Assembly: GCF_003387375.1 (NCBI RefSeq)
Contig: NZ_QUNG01000006.1
Span: 23,345-87,344 of the forward strand
DNA: 64,000 nucleotides
Reading direction: 5' to 3'
From: Marinomonas pollencensis
GTDB taxonomy: Bacteria; Pseudomonadota; Gammaproteobacteria; Pseudomonadales; Marinomonadaceae
Shown here: piece after piece, positions 10,621 to 19,309 of the stretch
How the letters are laid out: each line of letters starts with the position of its first letter
How positions within the stretch are numbered: position 1 is the stretch's first letter
Program-made: the position numbers and the translations under genes
Notes under the pieces: generated by a model
What the model saw: the letters and a program-made list of their open reading frames with translations, nothing else
What the model was told of the DNA's origin: nothing
Database searches by the model: none

Positions 10621-11904
10621 TTAAATTCCTAATTTATCCCGAATGTTGTAATAGGTGGCTCCCAGCGCAGTGTAAGGGACACGTAACATACGCCCACCTG
10701 GGAACGGGTACTGAGGCATGCTGGCAAAAACATCAAAGCGCTCTGTTTCACCATCAATAGCGTCAGACAGACTTTCACCCATAAGATGTGAGTTTGTTAC
10801 CCCATGGCCAGAATAGCCTTGAGCGTAATATAAGTTGTCACCAATTTTGCCGACCTGAGGCATGCGCATCATGGTCAGTAAGAAGTTTCCTGTCCAAGCA
10901 TAATCCACTTTGACCCCTTTTAAATAAGGGAATGTTTTAAGCATTTTCGGTGCAATGATGGACTCAATTTTACCCGGGTCACGAGCGCCATAAGTGGTAC
11001 CGCCACCATAAATAAGTCGACCATCCCCAGACAAGCGATAGTAGTCGAGTAAATAGTTACAATCTTCAACACAGCGATCACTTGGCAATAGCTGTTTTTG
11101 CATCTCTGCAGACAGCGGCTCAGTGGTAATGACTTGAGTACCACAAGGCATGGCTTTTTTCTCAATATCAGGCAGAAGTCCAAAGAGGTAAGCATTACCA
11201 GCGACAACTATGGTATCGGCAATGACTGTGCCTTGTTTTGTGACGACTTTACCTGGTTTGCCTTGCTCAAGGCGAACCACTTCAGAGTCTTCAAAGATTT
11301 CTCCGCCTAATGCTTCGAAGGCTTTGGCTTGTCCCAGTACCAAGTTCAATGGTTGGATATGGCCGCCTTTACGGTCCAGTAAACCGCCCACATAGCGCTC
11401 ACTGCCAATATGATCTTGGATGGAAGAAGAGGTTAAAAGCTCAAGCTCGTCATGGCCATGGGCTTCCCAAAGTGCTTTTTTTGCTTTGAGCTCTTCAAAT
11501 TGCTTGTTGTTGCACGCCGCAAAGACGTTGCCATGCTTAAGATCACAATCGATATTGTATTTGTCGATGCGATGGCGAATTAATTCCGCGCCAGCAAACG
11601 CCATTTTTGCCATCTTCTGGCCGATCACATCGCCATAATTGTCGGTGATGTAGTCAATATCACGGTTAAAGCTATTAACTATCTGACCGCCATTGCGACC
11701 CGAGGCGCCAAAACCAATGCGAGTTCCTTCTAGTACAATGACTTGTTTACCTTTTTCAGCGAGGCTTAACGCTGTCGAAATACCGGTAAAACCCGCACCA
11801 ACAACGCAGACATCACAACGATGTTCGCCAGTGAGTTGCGGACGAATGACCTTATCATTGGCAGACGCAGCATAGTACGAATTTGCATGAGTAGGGGGTG
11901 ACAT
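10621..11904 (-). CDS. puuB: Gamma-glutamylputrescine oxidase
   Basis: FAD-dependent oxidase of the DAO family that converts gamma-glutamylputrescine to gamma-glutamyl-aminobutyraldehyde, hydrogen peroxide and ammonia in the Puu putrescine pathway. At 427 aa it matches E. coli PuuB almost throughout: the N-terminal SYYAASAN, the dinucleotide motif VVGAGFTGIS near 35, GFGASGRNGGQ near 65, MPCGTQVITTE, CVEDCNYLLDYYRLS and the end YPFPGGRMLRVP. ATG at 11904 has AGAGG upstream. The rest of the Puu set is not adjacent; a PuuC-like dehydrogenase occurs at 31827 and glutamine-synthetase-like and APC genes at 24110-27594. Confidence 0.93.
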   Translation of the reverse strand: MSPPTHANSYYAASANDKVIRPQLTGEHRCDVCVVGAGFTGISTALSLAEKGKQVIVLEGTRIGFGASGRNGGQIVNSFNRDIDYITDNYGDVIGQKMAKMAFAGAELIRHRIDKYNIDCDLKHGNVFAACNNKQFEELKAKKALWEAHGHDELELLTSSSIQDHIGSERYVGGLLDRKGGHIQPLNLVLGQAKAFEALGGEIFEDSEVVRLEQGKPGKVVTKQGTVIADTIVVAGNAYLFGLLPDIEKKAMPCGTQVITTEPLSAEMQKQLLPSDRCVEDCNYLLDYYRLSGDGRLIYGGGTTYGARDPGKIESIIAPKMLKTFPYLKGVKVDYAWTGNFLLTMMRMPQVGKIGDNLYYAQGYSGHGVTNSHLMGESLSDAIDGETERFDVFASMPQYPFPGGRMLRVPYTALGATYYNIRDKLGI

Positions 11905-12006
11905 AAATAGCCTCTCCTAATTCGCGTCGACAACCGTGTCGTTACGCTAAAAATGTGACACACATAAAAGCAGCTTGCTGCTTTTTTCATTTTATTTACC
12001 AGTTTT

Positions 12007-12062
12007 ACTGGGTGTTAATTACCATGCTATTAAATTACCCGAGGACTGGGTGTAAGTACCAT
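12007..12062. promoter_or_regulatory. Paired direct repeats upstream of puuB
   Basis: ACTGGGTGTTAATTACCAT (12007-12025) recurs as ACTGGGTGTAAGTACCAT (12045-12062) with a 38-bp period, about 100-160 bp upstream of the puuB start. Each contains a GGT...ACC half-palindrome. Likely an operator pair; the regulator is unknown. Confidence 0.4.
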
Positions 12063-12178
12063 ATCCCCGAGGTGGTATATGGGGTTGAAGGCATTTCACA
12101 CATACACTAATGTCTATAAAAGGAATTAATGGTATTAGAAAGGCAGGAAGATAAGTTGAATTGATATGACTGCCATCC

Positions 12179-13117
12179 TTACTCTTCCTTTCCCCAGTTT
12201 AAAAATTGTTCTGGTTGATCAAGAATGCTTTCAACTCGATTATAAAGTAATTTGGAAAACTCCATGGTGATCATTGATGATGGGGCTTCTGCAGGGAATA
12301 TAAGTCCAATTCGAAGCGCTACATCAGGTTCAAAGCTACGAAATACAACCTTTCCAGGTGTTGCATAGCTGGTGTAACTAATGGCTGAGATAGGATCTAC
12401 GATAGAAACGCCTAACCCTCGTTCAACAAACTTTAAAGCCGGTGTGAAAAATCGAGTTTGTAACCGGACATTCATTTGATAGCCACCTTGATCGAACAGT
12501 TGTATTAGATCCCGAAAAATCATGTGATCTGGATACAGTGTAATCATAGGTTCGGTATGGAGCATTTCTAATGTAATAACTTCATTTTCAGCTAGGGGGT
12601 GATCTGCAGGTAACGCACATATACAGGGTAGGTCAAATATTTTGTTACGCTCATTTTTCGCTTGATGAATAGGTATTTCTGCGAATCCTAAATCATATTG
12701 ATTTGAAGCAACCCAAGTAGCTATCGCATCTGAAGTGCGTGTTTGTAAGGAGACCTGTACCTGAGGGTGTTCCTCAAGAAAGTCAGCTAATATATCGGGC
12801 AAGAAGAAGCTTGATGGTCCTGGCATGCACCCAATTCGAAGAAAGCCATACTGTTTGTTTTGAATGTCTTTAACCGTCAAATTAACGTCTTGTATACGAG
12901 AGAAGATCGACTCAATTTCTTTATACAAGTAATGAGCTTCAGGTGTAGGGTAGAGTCGCTTTTTGTGTCGTTCAAATAACTGAAAGCCGATATCATCTTC
13001 CAGTGAGCTAATCATCATGCTTACTGCCGGCTGCGTTCTATAAAGTTGCTTGGCTGCTTGAGAAATAGAACCACTTAACATTACTGCACGAAAGACTTCC
13101 ATCTGTTTCAAGTTCAT
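12179..13117 (-). CDS. LysR-family transcriptional regulator
   Basis: 312 aa. An N-terminal winged helix-turn-helix (residues 1-60, with SGSISQAAKQLYRTQPAVSM as the recognition region) is followed by a periplasmic-binding-like effector domain. It lies directly downstream of tctC on the same strand with a 284-bp gap that holds its own promoter region and the tctC terminator, so control of the tripartite transporter and the divergent oxidase is the obvious hypothesis. ATG at 13117 has AAGG at good spacing. Effector unknown. Confidence 0.88.
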   Translation of the reverse strand: MNLKQMEVFRAVMLSGSISQAAKQLYRTQPAVSMMISSLEDDIGFQLFERHKKRLYPTPEAHYLYKEIESIFSRIQDVNLTVKDIQNKQYGFLRIGCMPGPSSFFLPDILADFLEEHPQVQVSLQTRTSDAIATWVASNQYDLGFAEIPIHQAKNERNKIFDLPCICALPADHPLAENEVITLEMLHTEPMITLYPDHMIFRDLIQLFDQGGYQMNVRLQTRFFTPALKFVERGLGVSIVDPISAISYTSYATPGKVVFRSFEPDVALRIGLIFPAEAPSSMITMEFSKLLYNRVESILDQPEQFLNWGKEE

Positions 13118-13352
13118 GTCATTGCCTTTTAGTATAAGTTTGAGATAGGTAATGCGCTTTGAAAATGATGGTTTGCACTAAAATATCATTTCAAGAGAGG
13201 CTTAGACTCAGCAATAAGATTTCTAAAAATGCATCACATGTTAAATTGTATCAGCAATATTTATATTATGAGTTAAAAAATCTATATTCTTTATGGTTAA
13301 CAATCGCTTGTTTGTCTTCGCTCTGGTGCCATGAAAGGAGTGTGTTGAAAGA

Positions 13353-13385
13353 TATAGCAGTGCCGAAGGATGTGGCACTGCTATA
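13353..13385 (-). terminator. Stem-loop downstream of tctC
   Basis: Perfect 12-bp stem TATAGCAGTGCC/GGCACTGCTATA with a 9-base loop just after the tctC stop. The T-run on the minus strand is weak, but the position fits termination of the transporter transcript. Confidence 0.65.
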
Positions 13386-13401
13386 AAGAGTTACTTGTAT
13401 T

Positions 13402-14349
13402 CTACTTTTTAGAATCAGCAGCGGCTGTTTTCATAATGTCATAGGTTGTTTTCATATCAGTAATCCACTCAGGACCGTTACGGAAGTCCATTGTTGCGCC
13501 AATGTTTTTATATTGTGCTATGACTTCAGGGTCTTTCATTGCCTTAGCAGTGGCAGCCGTCAATTTATCAATGACTTCTTGAGGTACGCCTTTCGGAGCG
13601 AAGATACCAGACCACCCTTCAAAGCTACCTTTTATACCGTAGTCTTCGAATGTTGGTACATTTGGGTATTCTGCCATTTTTTTGTTCATTACAAGAATGC
13701 GAGCACGACCAGCTTCAACATGGGGGCCAAAGGCTGGGGGAAAGGCTACCGCTGAATCTATATGTCCGCCAACAAGAGATACCATCGACTCGGCCGAACT
13801 TTTCGCATTCACATACCTTGGTTTATAACCAGACTCTTTAGCAATAATTTCAGCCAGAATTGTGCCTGAAGAAGAGGCTCCCCAAGACCCTAGCGTAATC
13901 TTATTGTCTTTTGCATTTGCAACGAACTTTTCAAAGGTATTATATGGGCTGTCTTCAGAAACAATGATGCCTAATGGAACGGAAGTCATTTTAACAATAG
14001 GTGTAAAACTATCAAAGCTGTATGGAGCCTTACTAAAGTTAGGGGTCACTAGCATGTTACTTAATCCCGCATTTATTAGTGTGTAGCCATCTTTTTTAGC
14101 TCGGGCAACATAAGATGTACCAATAATGCCACCACCTCCAGACTTATTAATAACAACTACAGGAACTCCTAAATCTTTCTCTACAGCTTTAGCCCAGATT
14201 CGAGTCGTCAAATCTGAATCACCACCAGCTCCCCAAGGTACAATCACATTAATTGGTTTATTGGGGTAAGCTGCCATTGCTGCACTAGAAGCTAATGAAA
14301 TTGCTAAGCTTGTAGGAATAACAGTTAAAGCTTTATTGAATTTTTTCAT
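13402..14349 (-). CDS. tctC: Tripartite tricarboxylate transporter substrate-binding protein
   Basis: 315-aa periplasmic receptor of the TctC/Bug family. A signal peptide is visible (KK start, hydrophobic core, cut at about AMA-AYP near residue 27). The typical mature start YPNKPINVIVPWGAGG and the GGGGIIGT loop near residue 70 are present. It binds an organic acid and hands it to TctAB. It is the last gene of tctB-tctA-tctC; the ATG at 14349 has AAGGA. The substrate cannot be read from sequence: Bug proteins bind citrate, dicarboxylates, amino acids and others. Confidence 0.93.
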   Translation of the reverse strand: MKKFNKALTVIPTSLAISLASSAAMAAYPNKPINVIVPWGAGGDSDLTTRIWAKAVEKDLGVPVVVINKSGGGGIIGTSYVARAKKDGYTLINAGLSNMLVTPNFSKAPYSFDSFTPIVKMTSVPLGIIVSEDSPYNTFEKFVANAKDNKITLGSWGASSSGTILAEIIAKESGYKPRYVNAKSSAESMVSLVGGHIDSAVAFPPAFGPHVEAGRARILVMNKKMAEYPNVPTFEDYGIKGSFEGWSGIFAPKGVPQEVIDKLTAATAKAMKDPEVIAQYKNIGATMDFRNGPEWITDMKTTYDIMKTAAADSKK

Positions 14350-14442
14350 ATTTTTTTCCTTTTGTTTGTCGTTGTGTTTATAGTTTTGTGATTAGCTCTG
14401 GCTATGAATAGCTCTTTTTAATATTTAATATGTTTGTTCTTT

Positions 14443-15954
14443 TTAAGCCGCTCTTTCTTTAGGAGATTCCTTTGTTTTTTTTCGTATGCGAATGGTAGAA
14501 ATAACAGCTAATATCGAAAGTATGATAAAAATCCATGAGAATGGTGAGGCAAGTAATTGCCAATAGTTAGTTCCAACAATGGACATTGCTTGATCTAAAT
14601 TCTGCTCAAAAAATGGTGTTAAAATGAATCCAATGATGAAAACAGCAGGGTTTAAACCTACTAATCTCATTCCATAACCTATAATGGTAAAGACTATTAG
14701 GACTATAATATCGTCCATATTTTGGCCAGTGGTATAAGCCCCAGTGAAAGCAAATGCAGTAACACATGGGAATATATAGTATTGACGTAACGAGGCGATT
14801 TTAATGAAAAACTTAAAGCCGGCACGAGCAATCACCAATAGAAATAGATCGGTAAGCAGAAAGCCTGCAAAAATCGCATAGATTGTTTGAGTATGCTCGA
14901 AGAAAATCATTGGTCCAGGCGTAAGACCATGGATCAAAAAAGCACCCATTAGAAGAGCGGCCACATCATCACCAGGTATGCTTAACGTCAACATTGGAAT
15001 CATGCTTGAGCCACAGACGGCATTGTTTGCTGACTCAGCAGCGGCAATGCCTTCAACGGACCCTTTACCATATTCTTTAGGTTTTTTAGCGGTGCGTTTT
15101 GCTTCACTGTAAGCAAGAAAAGCCGCAGGACTAGACCCTAGCCCAGGTAGTGCTCCGACAAAGGTTCCTATCCCTGAGGACTTTAGGATGGTTTTAAAAA
15201 CAGCCCTAAACTCTTTAAAACTGAGTCGATTATCCTCAGGATTTGGAGAGCGTGTGATTGTTAATTTGTTTTGCGGGTCTTTACGTCTGCGTATGACATT
15301 AAACACTTCAGGCATCACTAAGATACCGATTAACATTGGTGTAAAGGTGAACCCTCCCATTAATTCTGTATAACCAAATGTGAAGCGTGAAGCGCCAGTA
15401 ATAGAGGACATTCCTACCATGGAAAAAAGCATGCCTAAACAACAAGATAATAGTCCTCGTGGGATAGAATCTCCCGCCATGGTGCCAATAATAGTGAATG
15501 CAAAGAGTAGTAAAAACACTTTCTCGATCGGGCCCGCTTGCAGGGAGATCAAAGAGAAGGGAGCAGCAATCAAAATTAGAACAATAGTCGCTAACATTTC
15601 GCCCGAAACAGAGGAGAAAAGTGATATGTCCAGTGCTTTTCCTGCCTTACCGGCTTTGGTTAATGCGTGTCCATCTTGTGCGGTTAAGAATGAAGCTGCC
15701 GCACCTGGAGTGTTTAGTAATATGGCAGAAATAGAACCACCATAGATGCCCGCTTTATAGACAGCTAGTAGTAAAGTAATACCAACTACAGGGCCTAAAT
15801 AAAAAGTCATTGGGAGAATCATTGCGATTGCCATAATGGCAGAAATACCAGGTATCGCCCCAAAAATTATTCCAACAATAACACCTGCAATAATGCCTAA
15901 GATCGGGCCTACTGCGAAAACTAGGCTAAAGCCACTAATAATATTATCAAACAT
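14443..15954 (-). CDS. tctA: Tripartite tricarboxylate transporter large permease
   Basis: 503-aa polytopic protein of the TctA family with about 11-12 membrane segments and the conserved N-terminal GIIFGAIPGISAIMAIAM region and later GSSMIPMLTLSIPGDD. The frame extends upstream to 16017, but the ATG at 15954 begins the standard MFDNI start, has AAGGAAG seven bases upstream, and removes an otherwise 50-base overlap with tctB. It moves substrate with cation symport together with TctB. Confidence 0.94.
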   Translation of the reverse strand: MFDNIISGFSLVFAVGPILGIIAGVIVGIIFGAIPGISAIMAIAMILPMTFYLGPVVGITLLLAVYKAGIYGGSISAILLNTPGAAASFLTAQDGHALTKAGKAGKALDISLFSSVSGEMLATIVLILIAAPFSLISLQAGPIEKVFLLLFAFTIIGTMAGDSIPRGLLSCCLGMLFSMVGMSSITGASRFTFGYTELMGGFTFTPMLIGILVMPEVFNVIRRRKDPQNKLTITRSPNPEDNRLSFKEFRAVFKTILKSSGIGTFVGALPGLGSSPAAFLAYSEAKRTAKKPKEYGKGSVEGIAAAESANNAVCGSSMIPMLTLSIPGDDVAALLMGAFLIHGLTPGPMIFFEHTQTIYAIFAGFLLTDLFLLVIARAGFKFFIKIASLRQYYIFPCVTAFAFTGAYTTGQNMDDIIVLIVFTIIGYGMRLVGLNPAVFIIGFILTPFFEQNLDQAMSIVGTNYWQLLASPFSWIFIILSILAVISTIRIRKKTKESPKERAA

Positions 15955-15967
15955 CGTGATGCTTCCT

Positions 15968-16432
15968 TTATAGGCTCCAAGTAGGGAGGTAGACTCGTAG
16001 AAAAAATTTAGAGCCATAAAATATTATTAAAGAGGTAATGACAGACATACTAATAATAGAAACCCACCTCCGTCCTCCAAGAAGTACTGCGACAGCAATC
16101 ATGATAAAGGGGGTAGATATCAAGAACCCTAAGAAAAGCATTGATATCCAGTAGGTAATCAATATGCCTATATATATATAAACACCAGATAAACCCTCAG
16201 TTTCGATAATTTCATGTTGTTTTATTTCAGATTTTCTGGCTAATTTCATCAATGATTGAATAGCAATCGTTAATGAGAAAATAATAATTAAGCAGGCAGA
16301 AAACCTAGGTAAAAACATTGAACTTAAATTACTTTCCGCCCCACCTTCGACTAAATTATTATTTGTTAAAATTATCGCTGAAATAACAATCAAAAAGGTT
16401 GATAAGTATATGTCAATTTTTCTTCTGTCCAT
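15968..16432 (-). CDS. tctB: Tripartite tricarboxylate transporter small permease
   Basis: 154 aa with four hydrophobic segments (about 8-25, 43-62, 87-108 and 113-145), the layout of TctB/DUF1468. First gene of the tctBAC operon, 13 bp before tctA. The ATG at 16432 follows AAGG. It is the least conserved part of these systems and is called mainly from topology and position. Confidence 0.87.
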   Translation of the reverse strand: MDRRKIDIYLSTFLIVISAIILTNNNLVEGGAESNLSSMFLPRFSACLIIIFSLTIAIQSLMKLARKSEIKQHEIIETEGLSGVYIYIGILITYWISMLFLGFLISTPFIMIAVAVLLGGRRWVSIISMSVITSLIIFYGSKFFLRVYLPTWSL

Positions 16433-17100
16433 TTTGTGACCTTAATGCGTCAGGTTTTATGTTTTGCAGAGCTTTTTCTGCTCTATAGTTCTGGCTGGGC
16501 AGTTATGCCAATTTACTTATTTTTTTCTTAGTCTCGAGTCTACATAAACGGAACTTAGATACAATTCGGAAAAATATTTGATTATATAAGTTTTTCTTAT
16601 GTTTTTTTGTAGTATTTCGCTGCCTCTTCCTGATATTTCTATTCTACTGCTAGGTGATAATGAGGTCTTTGGAGCTTCTTTGAGTTGGCTGTGATGTATG
16701 AGCACAGACTGGTGGTTTTTAGTCCAACCCAGTGGGTATAGAGGAGGGAAGCGATTTACCCCTAAAGCTTGAGGTTAATCGCAAAACTGAACAGGAGCGG
16801 AAAAATTCAAGTCTTCTGCTAGGAGGTCAAAGCAGTAAAAAATACATTCGCGACACCTTGCATGCCCAATGCAGTTATCACAGAAGAAACAGTTTCAAGC
16901 AAAAAAATGCTCTCAGAACCCCCTCCTTGCTCTATTTAGGTATAAAACATAAGAAAATCTAATTAACTGTTAAATATTTGCGATTTGTAATGATGATTCT
17001 CAGAGCAAATAATAACGAACGCTCTATTTTTTGTATCACCAAGTTTGTATCGATAGCGTTTAATTTTTTAGGGGGCGGTGATATTCATCGCAAAGAAAGT
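16433..17100. promoter_or_regulatory. Divergent control region between tctBAC and the oxidase gene
   Basis: A 668-bp AT-rich region between divergent genes. It contains a perfect odd palindrome ACCCAGTGGGT (16727-16737), whose core ACTGGGT on the minus strand is the same as in the puuB-upstream repeats. Short frames at 16517-16705 (-) and 16732-16962 (+) lack family resemblance. It likely holds both promoters and LysR sites. Confidence 0.5.
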
Positions 17101-18342
17101 ATGCAAGATAAACACATTGGAATATTAGGTGCTGGCATTGTAGGGCTTTCAACTGCGCTTTACCTACAAAAAGCTGGTTATAAAGTGACAATTATTGATA
17201 GGCAGGCACCAGGAATGGGAGCGTCTTTTGGTAATGCAGGTTTATTTGCTGATTATGCACGCTTACCTTTTGCTAAGTTTTCCATGATGCGAAAAATCCC
17301 TAAAATGCTGACGGATAAAAGCGGCTCACTGTCCATTCAAGGACGCTACCTTCCTCATTTAATGTCTTATGGGTATGAGTTCTCCAAAGCTTGCTTCAAC
17401 AATAAGTATACTCAAGGCAAAGCCGCCATGAGGTATCTTCAAGAGCTGAGTGTTGAAGCAGATCATGAGCTTTTAGAGCTTGCTGGTGCGCAAAGCCTAG
17501 TTCGGTCTGAAGGTTGTTTAGGGCTTTTCTCAACGCCTGAAAGTTTTCTTAAAGCTCAAAAAAGCGATCTAAAAGAACGTCGGGAACAAGGTGTAAATAT
17601 GCATTTTATAAGTGCGGATGAAGCCCAGGAAATGGAGCCTGACCTTGCGCGATTTCATTCTGGAGGGGTCTTTTATCCAGACACTCGATTTACAGTTAGC
17701 CCTATCGCATTAAGTCGCCAGTATGTAAATCATTTTATAAACAATGGTGGTTGTATTCAGCAAGATGAGGTGATCGCTTTGTCGCCTAGAGAAAGTGACG
17801 TGTCAGTTCATCTAAATGATAGCAGTGTAAACTTTGATGAGATTGTTATTTGCACTGGACTGGCTTCAAAAACCATTTTGTCACGCTTGGGTGTGAATAT
17901 TCCGATGGTAAGCGAGCGGGGTTACCATCTGGGCTTAAATGTAGGTCCTAAAAAATTATCTCGCCCTGTTGGTTGGTTGGATAAGGCAATCTTTATGACA
18001 CCGATGGAAGAGAGTATTCGCTTAGCGGGTATGGCTGAGTTTGCGTTTGAAGATGCTCCAATTGTTGAGTCGCGCTTAGATACGCTTCTTCAATATGCCA
18101 ATGTGATGATGGGGGAGGAGGTTCAAGTCAATTCGACTTGGGTTGGAAGTAGACCATCGACACCGGATTCATTACCTATTGTTGGCCCATTAAAGCATTA
18201 TCCAAGAATTAAAGTGGCTTTTGGTCATGGTCACTTAGGTCTTACTTTTGGAGCCATCACTGGAAAGCTTATTACTTCTTGTATCCAGAATTCGGAAAAT
18301 ACAGACAATCTTCAGCCATTTATGGCAGAGCGATTTGATTAG
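17101..18342 (+). CDS. D-amino acid dehydrogenase-like FAD oxidoreductase
   Basis: 413-aa DAO-family flavoprotein related to DadA. The Rossmann motif GILGAGIVGLSTALYL lies at the N-terminus, then QAPGMGASFGNAG (typical of DadA), and near the end TWVGSRPSTPDSLPIVGP and FGHGHLGLTFGAITG. DadA oxidises D-amino acids to 2-oxo acids and passes electrons to the respiratory chain. The frame opens at 16978, but the ATG at 17101 starts directly before the FAD motif and is taken as the start. It is divergent from tctBAC, so its substrate may be what that transporter brings in. Confidence 0.82.
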   Translation: MQDKHIGILGAGIVGLSTALYLQKAGYKVTIIDRQAPGMGASFGNAGLFADYARLPFAKFSMMRKIPKMLTDKSGSLSIQGRYLPHLMSYGYEFSKACFNNKYTQGKAAMRYLQELSVEADHELLELAGAQSLVRSEGCLGLFSTPESFLKAQKSDLKERREQGVNMHFISADEAQEMEPDLARFHSGGVFYPDTRFTVSPIALSRQYVNHFINNGGCIQQDEVIALSPRESDVSVHLNDSSVNFDEIVICTGLASKTILSRLGVNIPMVSERGYHLGLNVGPKKLSRPVGWLDKAIFMTPMEESIRLAGMAEFAFEDAPIVESRLDTLLQYANVMMGEEVQVNSTWVGSRPSTPDSLPIVGPLKHYPRIKVAFGHGHLGLTFGAITGKLITSCIQNSENTDNLQPFMAERFD

Positions 18343-18383
18343 ACATCATTGCCACATAATACATTGGCATTGTTAGACTCAGC

Positions 18384-18417
18384 GAAACCACTTTTTTCAA
18401 AGTGGTTTTCTTTTTTT
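18384..18417 (+). terminator. Intrinsic terminator after the oxidase gene
   Basis: Ten-bp stem AAACCACTTT/AAAGTGGTTT with a TTTC loop, followed by a T-rich run. Confidence 0.85.
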
Positions 18418-18452
18418 AGCGTTAAAAAAACTAATTTAATCAATAGATTAGA

Positions 18453-18484
18453 GTGGACTTATACTAATCATAAACTGGACCTAT
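18453..18484 (+). promoter_or_regulatory. Candidate TauR operator upstream of safE
   Basis: Direct repeats GTGGACTTAT (18453-18462) and CTGGACCTAT (18475-18484), 22-bp period, about 70-100 bp upstream of safE. From memory, TauR of Rhodobacter capsulatus binds paired CTGGAC direct repeats; a TauR-like gene lies three genes downstream. Confidence 0.6.
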
Positions 18485-18550
18485 GAAGCATTTTTGCTTC
18501 TTCCTACACTGTAAACCCTAAACACAACTGAATGCTCTTAAGGGTTAAAG

Positions 18551-19309
18551 ATGGATGTCGTCTCTTTATCAAATGAAAGTCTAATATGGCTATCGCTGGC
18601 GATTGTGTTGGCGTCGTCTATTACCTCGATCACTGGCATGGCGGGTGGCGTGTTGATGTTTTCTGCCATGAGTGTGTTTATGCCAGTGAAGCCACTGATT
18701 GCGATACATGGGGTGGTTCAGGTGTTTAACAATGCCGCCCGCAGCTGGTTCTTACGGGCTAATATTCGCTGGAAGATGTGCTCGCTGTTTGGCGTTGGTG
18801 CGGTATTGGGCGCCTTAGTGACGACGCTGTTTATTGTTCGGTACGTTGGTGAGTTTTTTCCTCTTCTGCTGCTTGTTTGCTTGATTTTATACACCTTGTT
18901 TAAGCCAAAACACATGCCACAAGTGAAGATCCAAGAGAAGAATTTCTTTTGGGTGGGGATAGCCACAGGGGCCATGGGCATTGTGGTTGGAGCCATTGAT
19001 CCATTATTAGCGGTGTTTTTTATTCGTGACGATTTAACCAAAGAAGAAGTGGTAGCGAATAAGTCGCTGATGCAAATGTTCGCGCATTTAACCAAGATCC
19101 CTGCGTTTTTGTTCTTAGGCTTTTCGTTTCTCGATAATGCCTATCTCATTCTAGTGCTAAGCATAGCGGCGGTGGTCGGTGCTAAATTGGGTGTGATGGT
19201 GTTGCGTTACATTAATACCAAGTTTTTCTTTGCGCTAATGAAGCTGGCTTTGTTCATCGCAGCAGGCCGTATTATTTATCAATTGATTCAGATGGGAGTG
19301 CCACTATGA
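18551..19309 (+). CDS. safE: TauE/SafE-family sulfoacetate exporter
   Basis: 252-aa membrane protein with about eight hydrophobic segments in two related halves, each starting with a glycine-rich helix (near SSITSITGMAGG at 20-31 and GIATGAMGIVVGAIDP near 137). This is the TauE/SafE family, named for sulfonate efflux. Its gene overlaps the sulfoacetaldehyde dehydrogenase by 4 bp (ATGA), so it is coupled to it, and a taurine aminotransferase follows. In Neptuniibacter caesariensis the equivalent protein is thought to export the sulfoacetate left after taurine nitrogen is used. ATG at 18551 has AAGGG upstream. Confidence 0.82.
   Translation: MDVVSLSNESLIWLSLAIVLASSITSITGMAGGVLMFSAMSVFMPVKPLIAIHGVVQVFNNAARSWFLRANIRWKMCSLFGVGAVLGALVTTLFIVRYVGEFFPLLLLVCLILYTLFKPKHMPQVKIQEKNFFWVGIATGAMGIVVGAIDPLLAVFFIRDDLTKEEVVANKSLMQMFAHLTKIPAFLFLGFSFLDNAYLILVLSIAAVVGAKLGVMVLRYINTKFFFALMKLALFIAAGRIIYQLIQMGVPL

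Noticed and set aside
13159..13386. 75-codon plus-strand frame between lysR and tctC
   Set aside because: Overlaps the tctC stem-loop and lysR promoter; no ribosome site or homology seen.
16732..16962. 76-codon frame upstream of the oxidase gene
   Set aside because: Composition like non-coding sequence; lies in a divergent promoter region.
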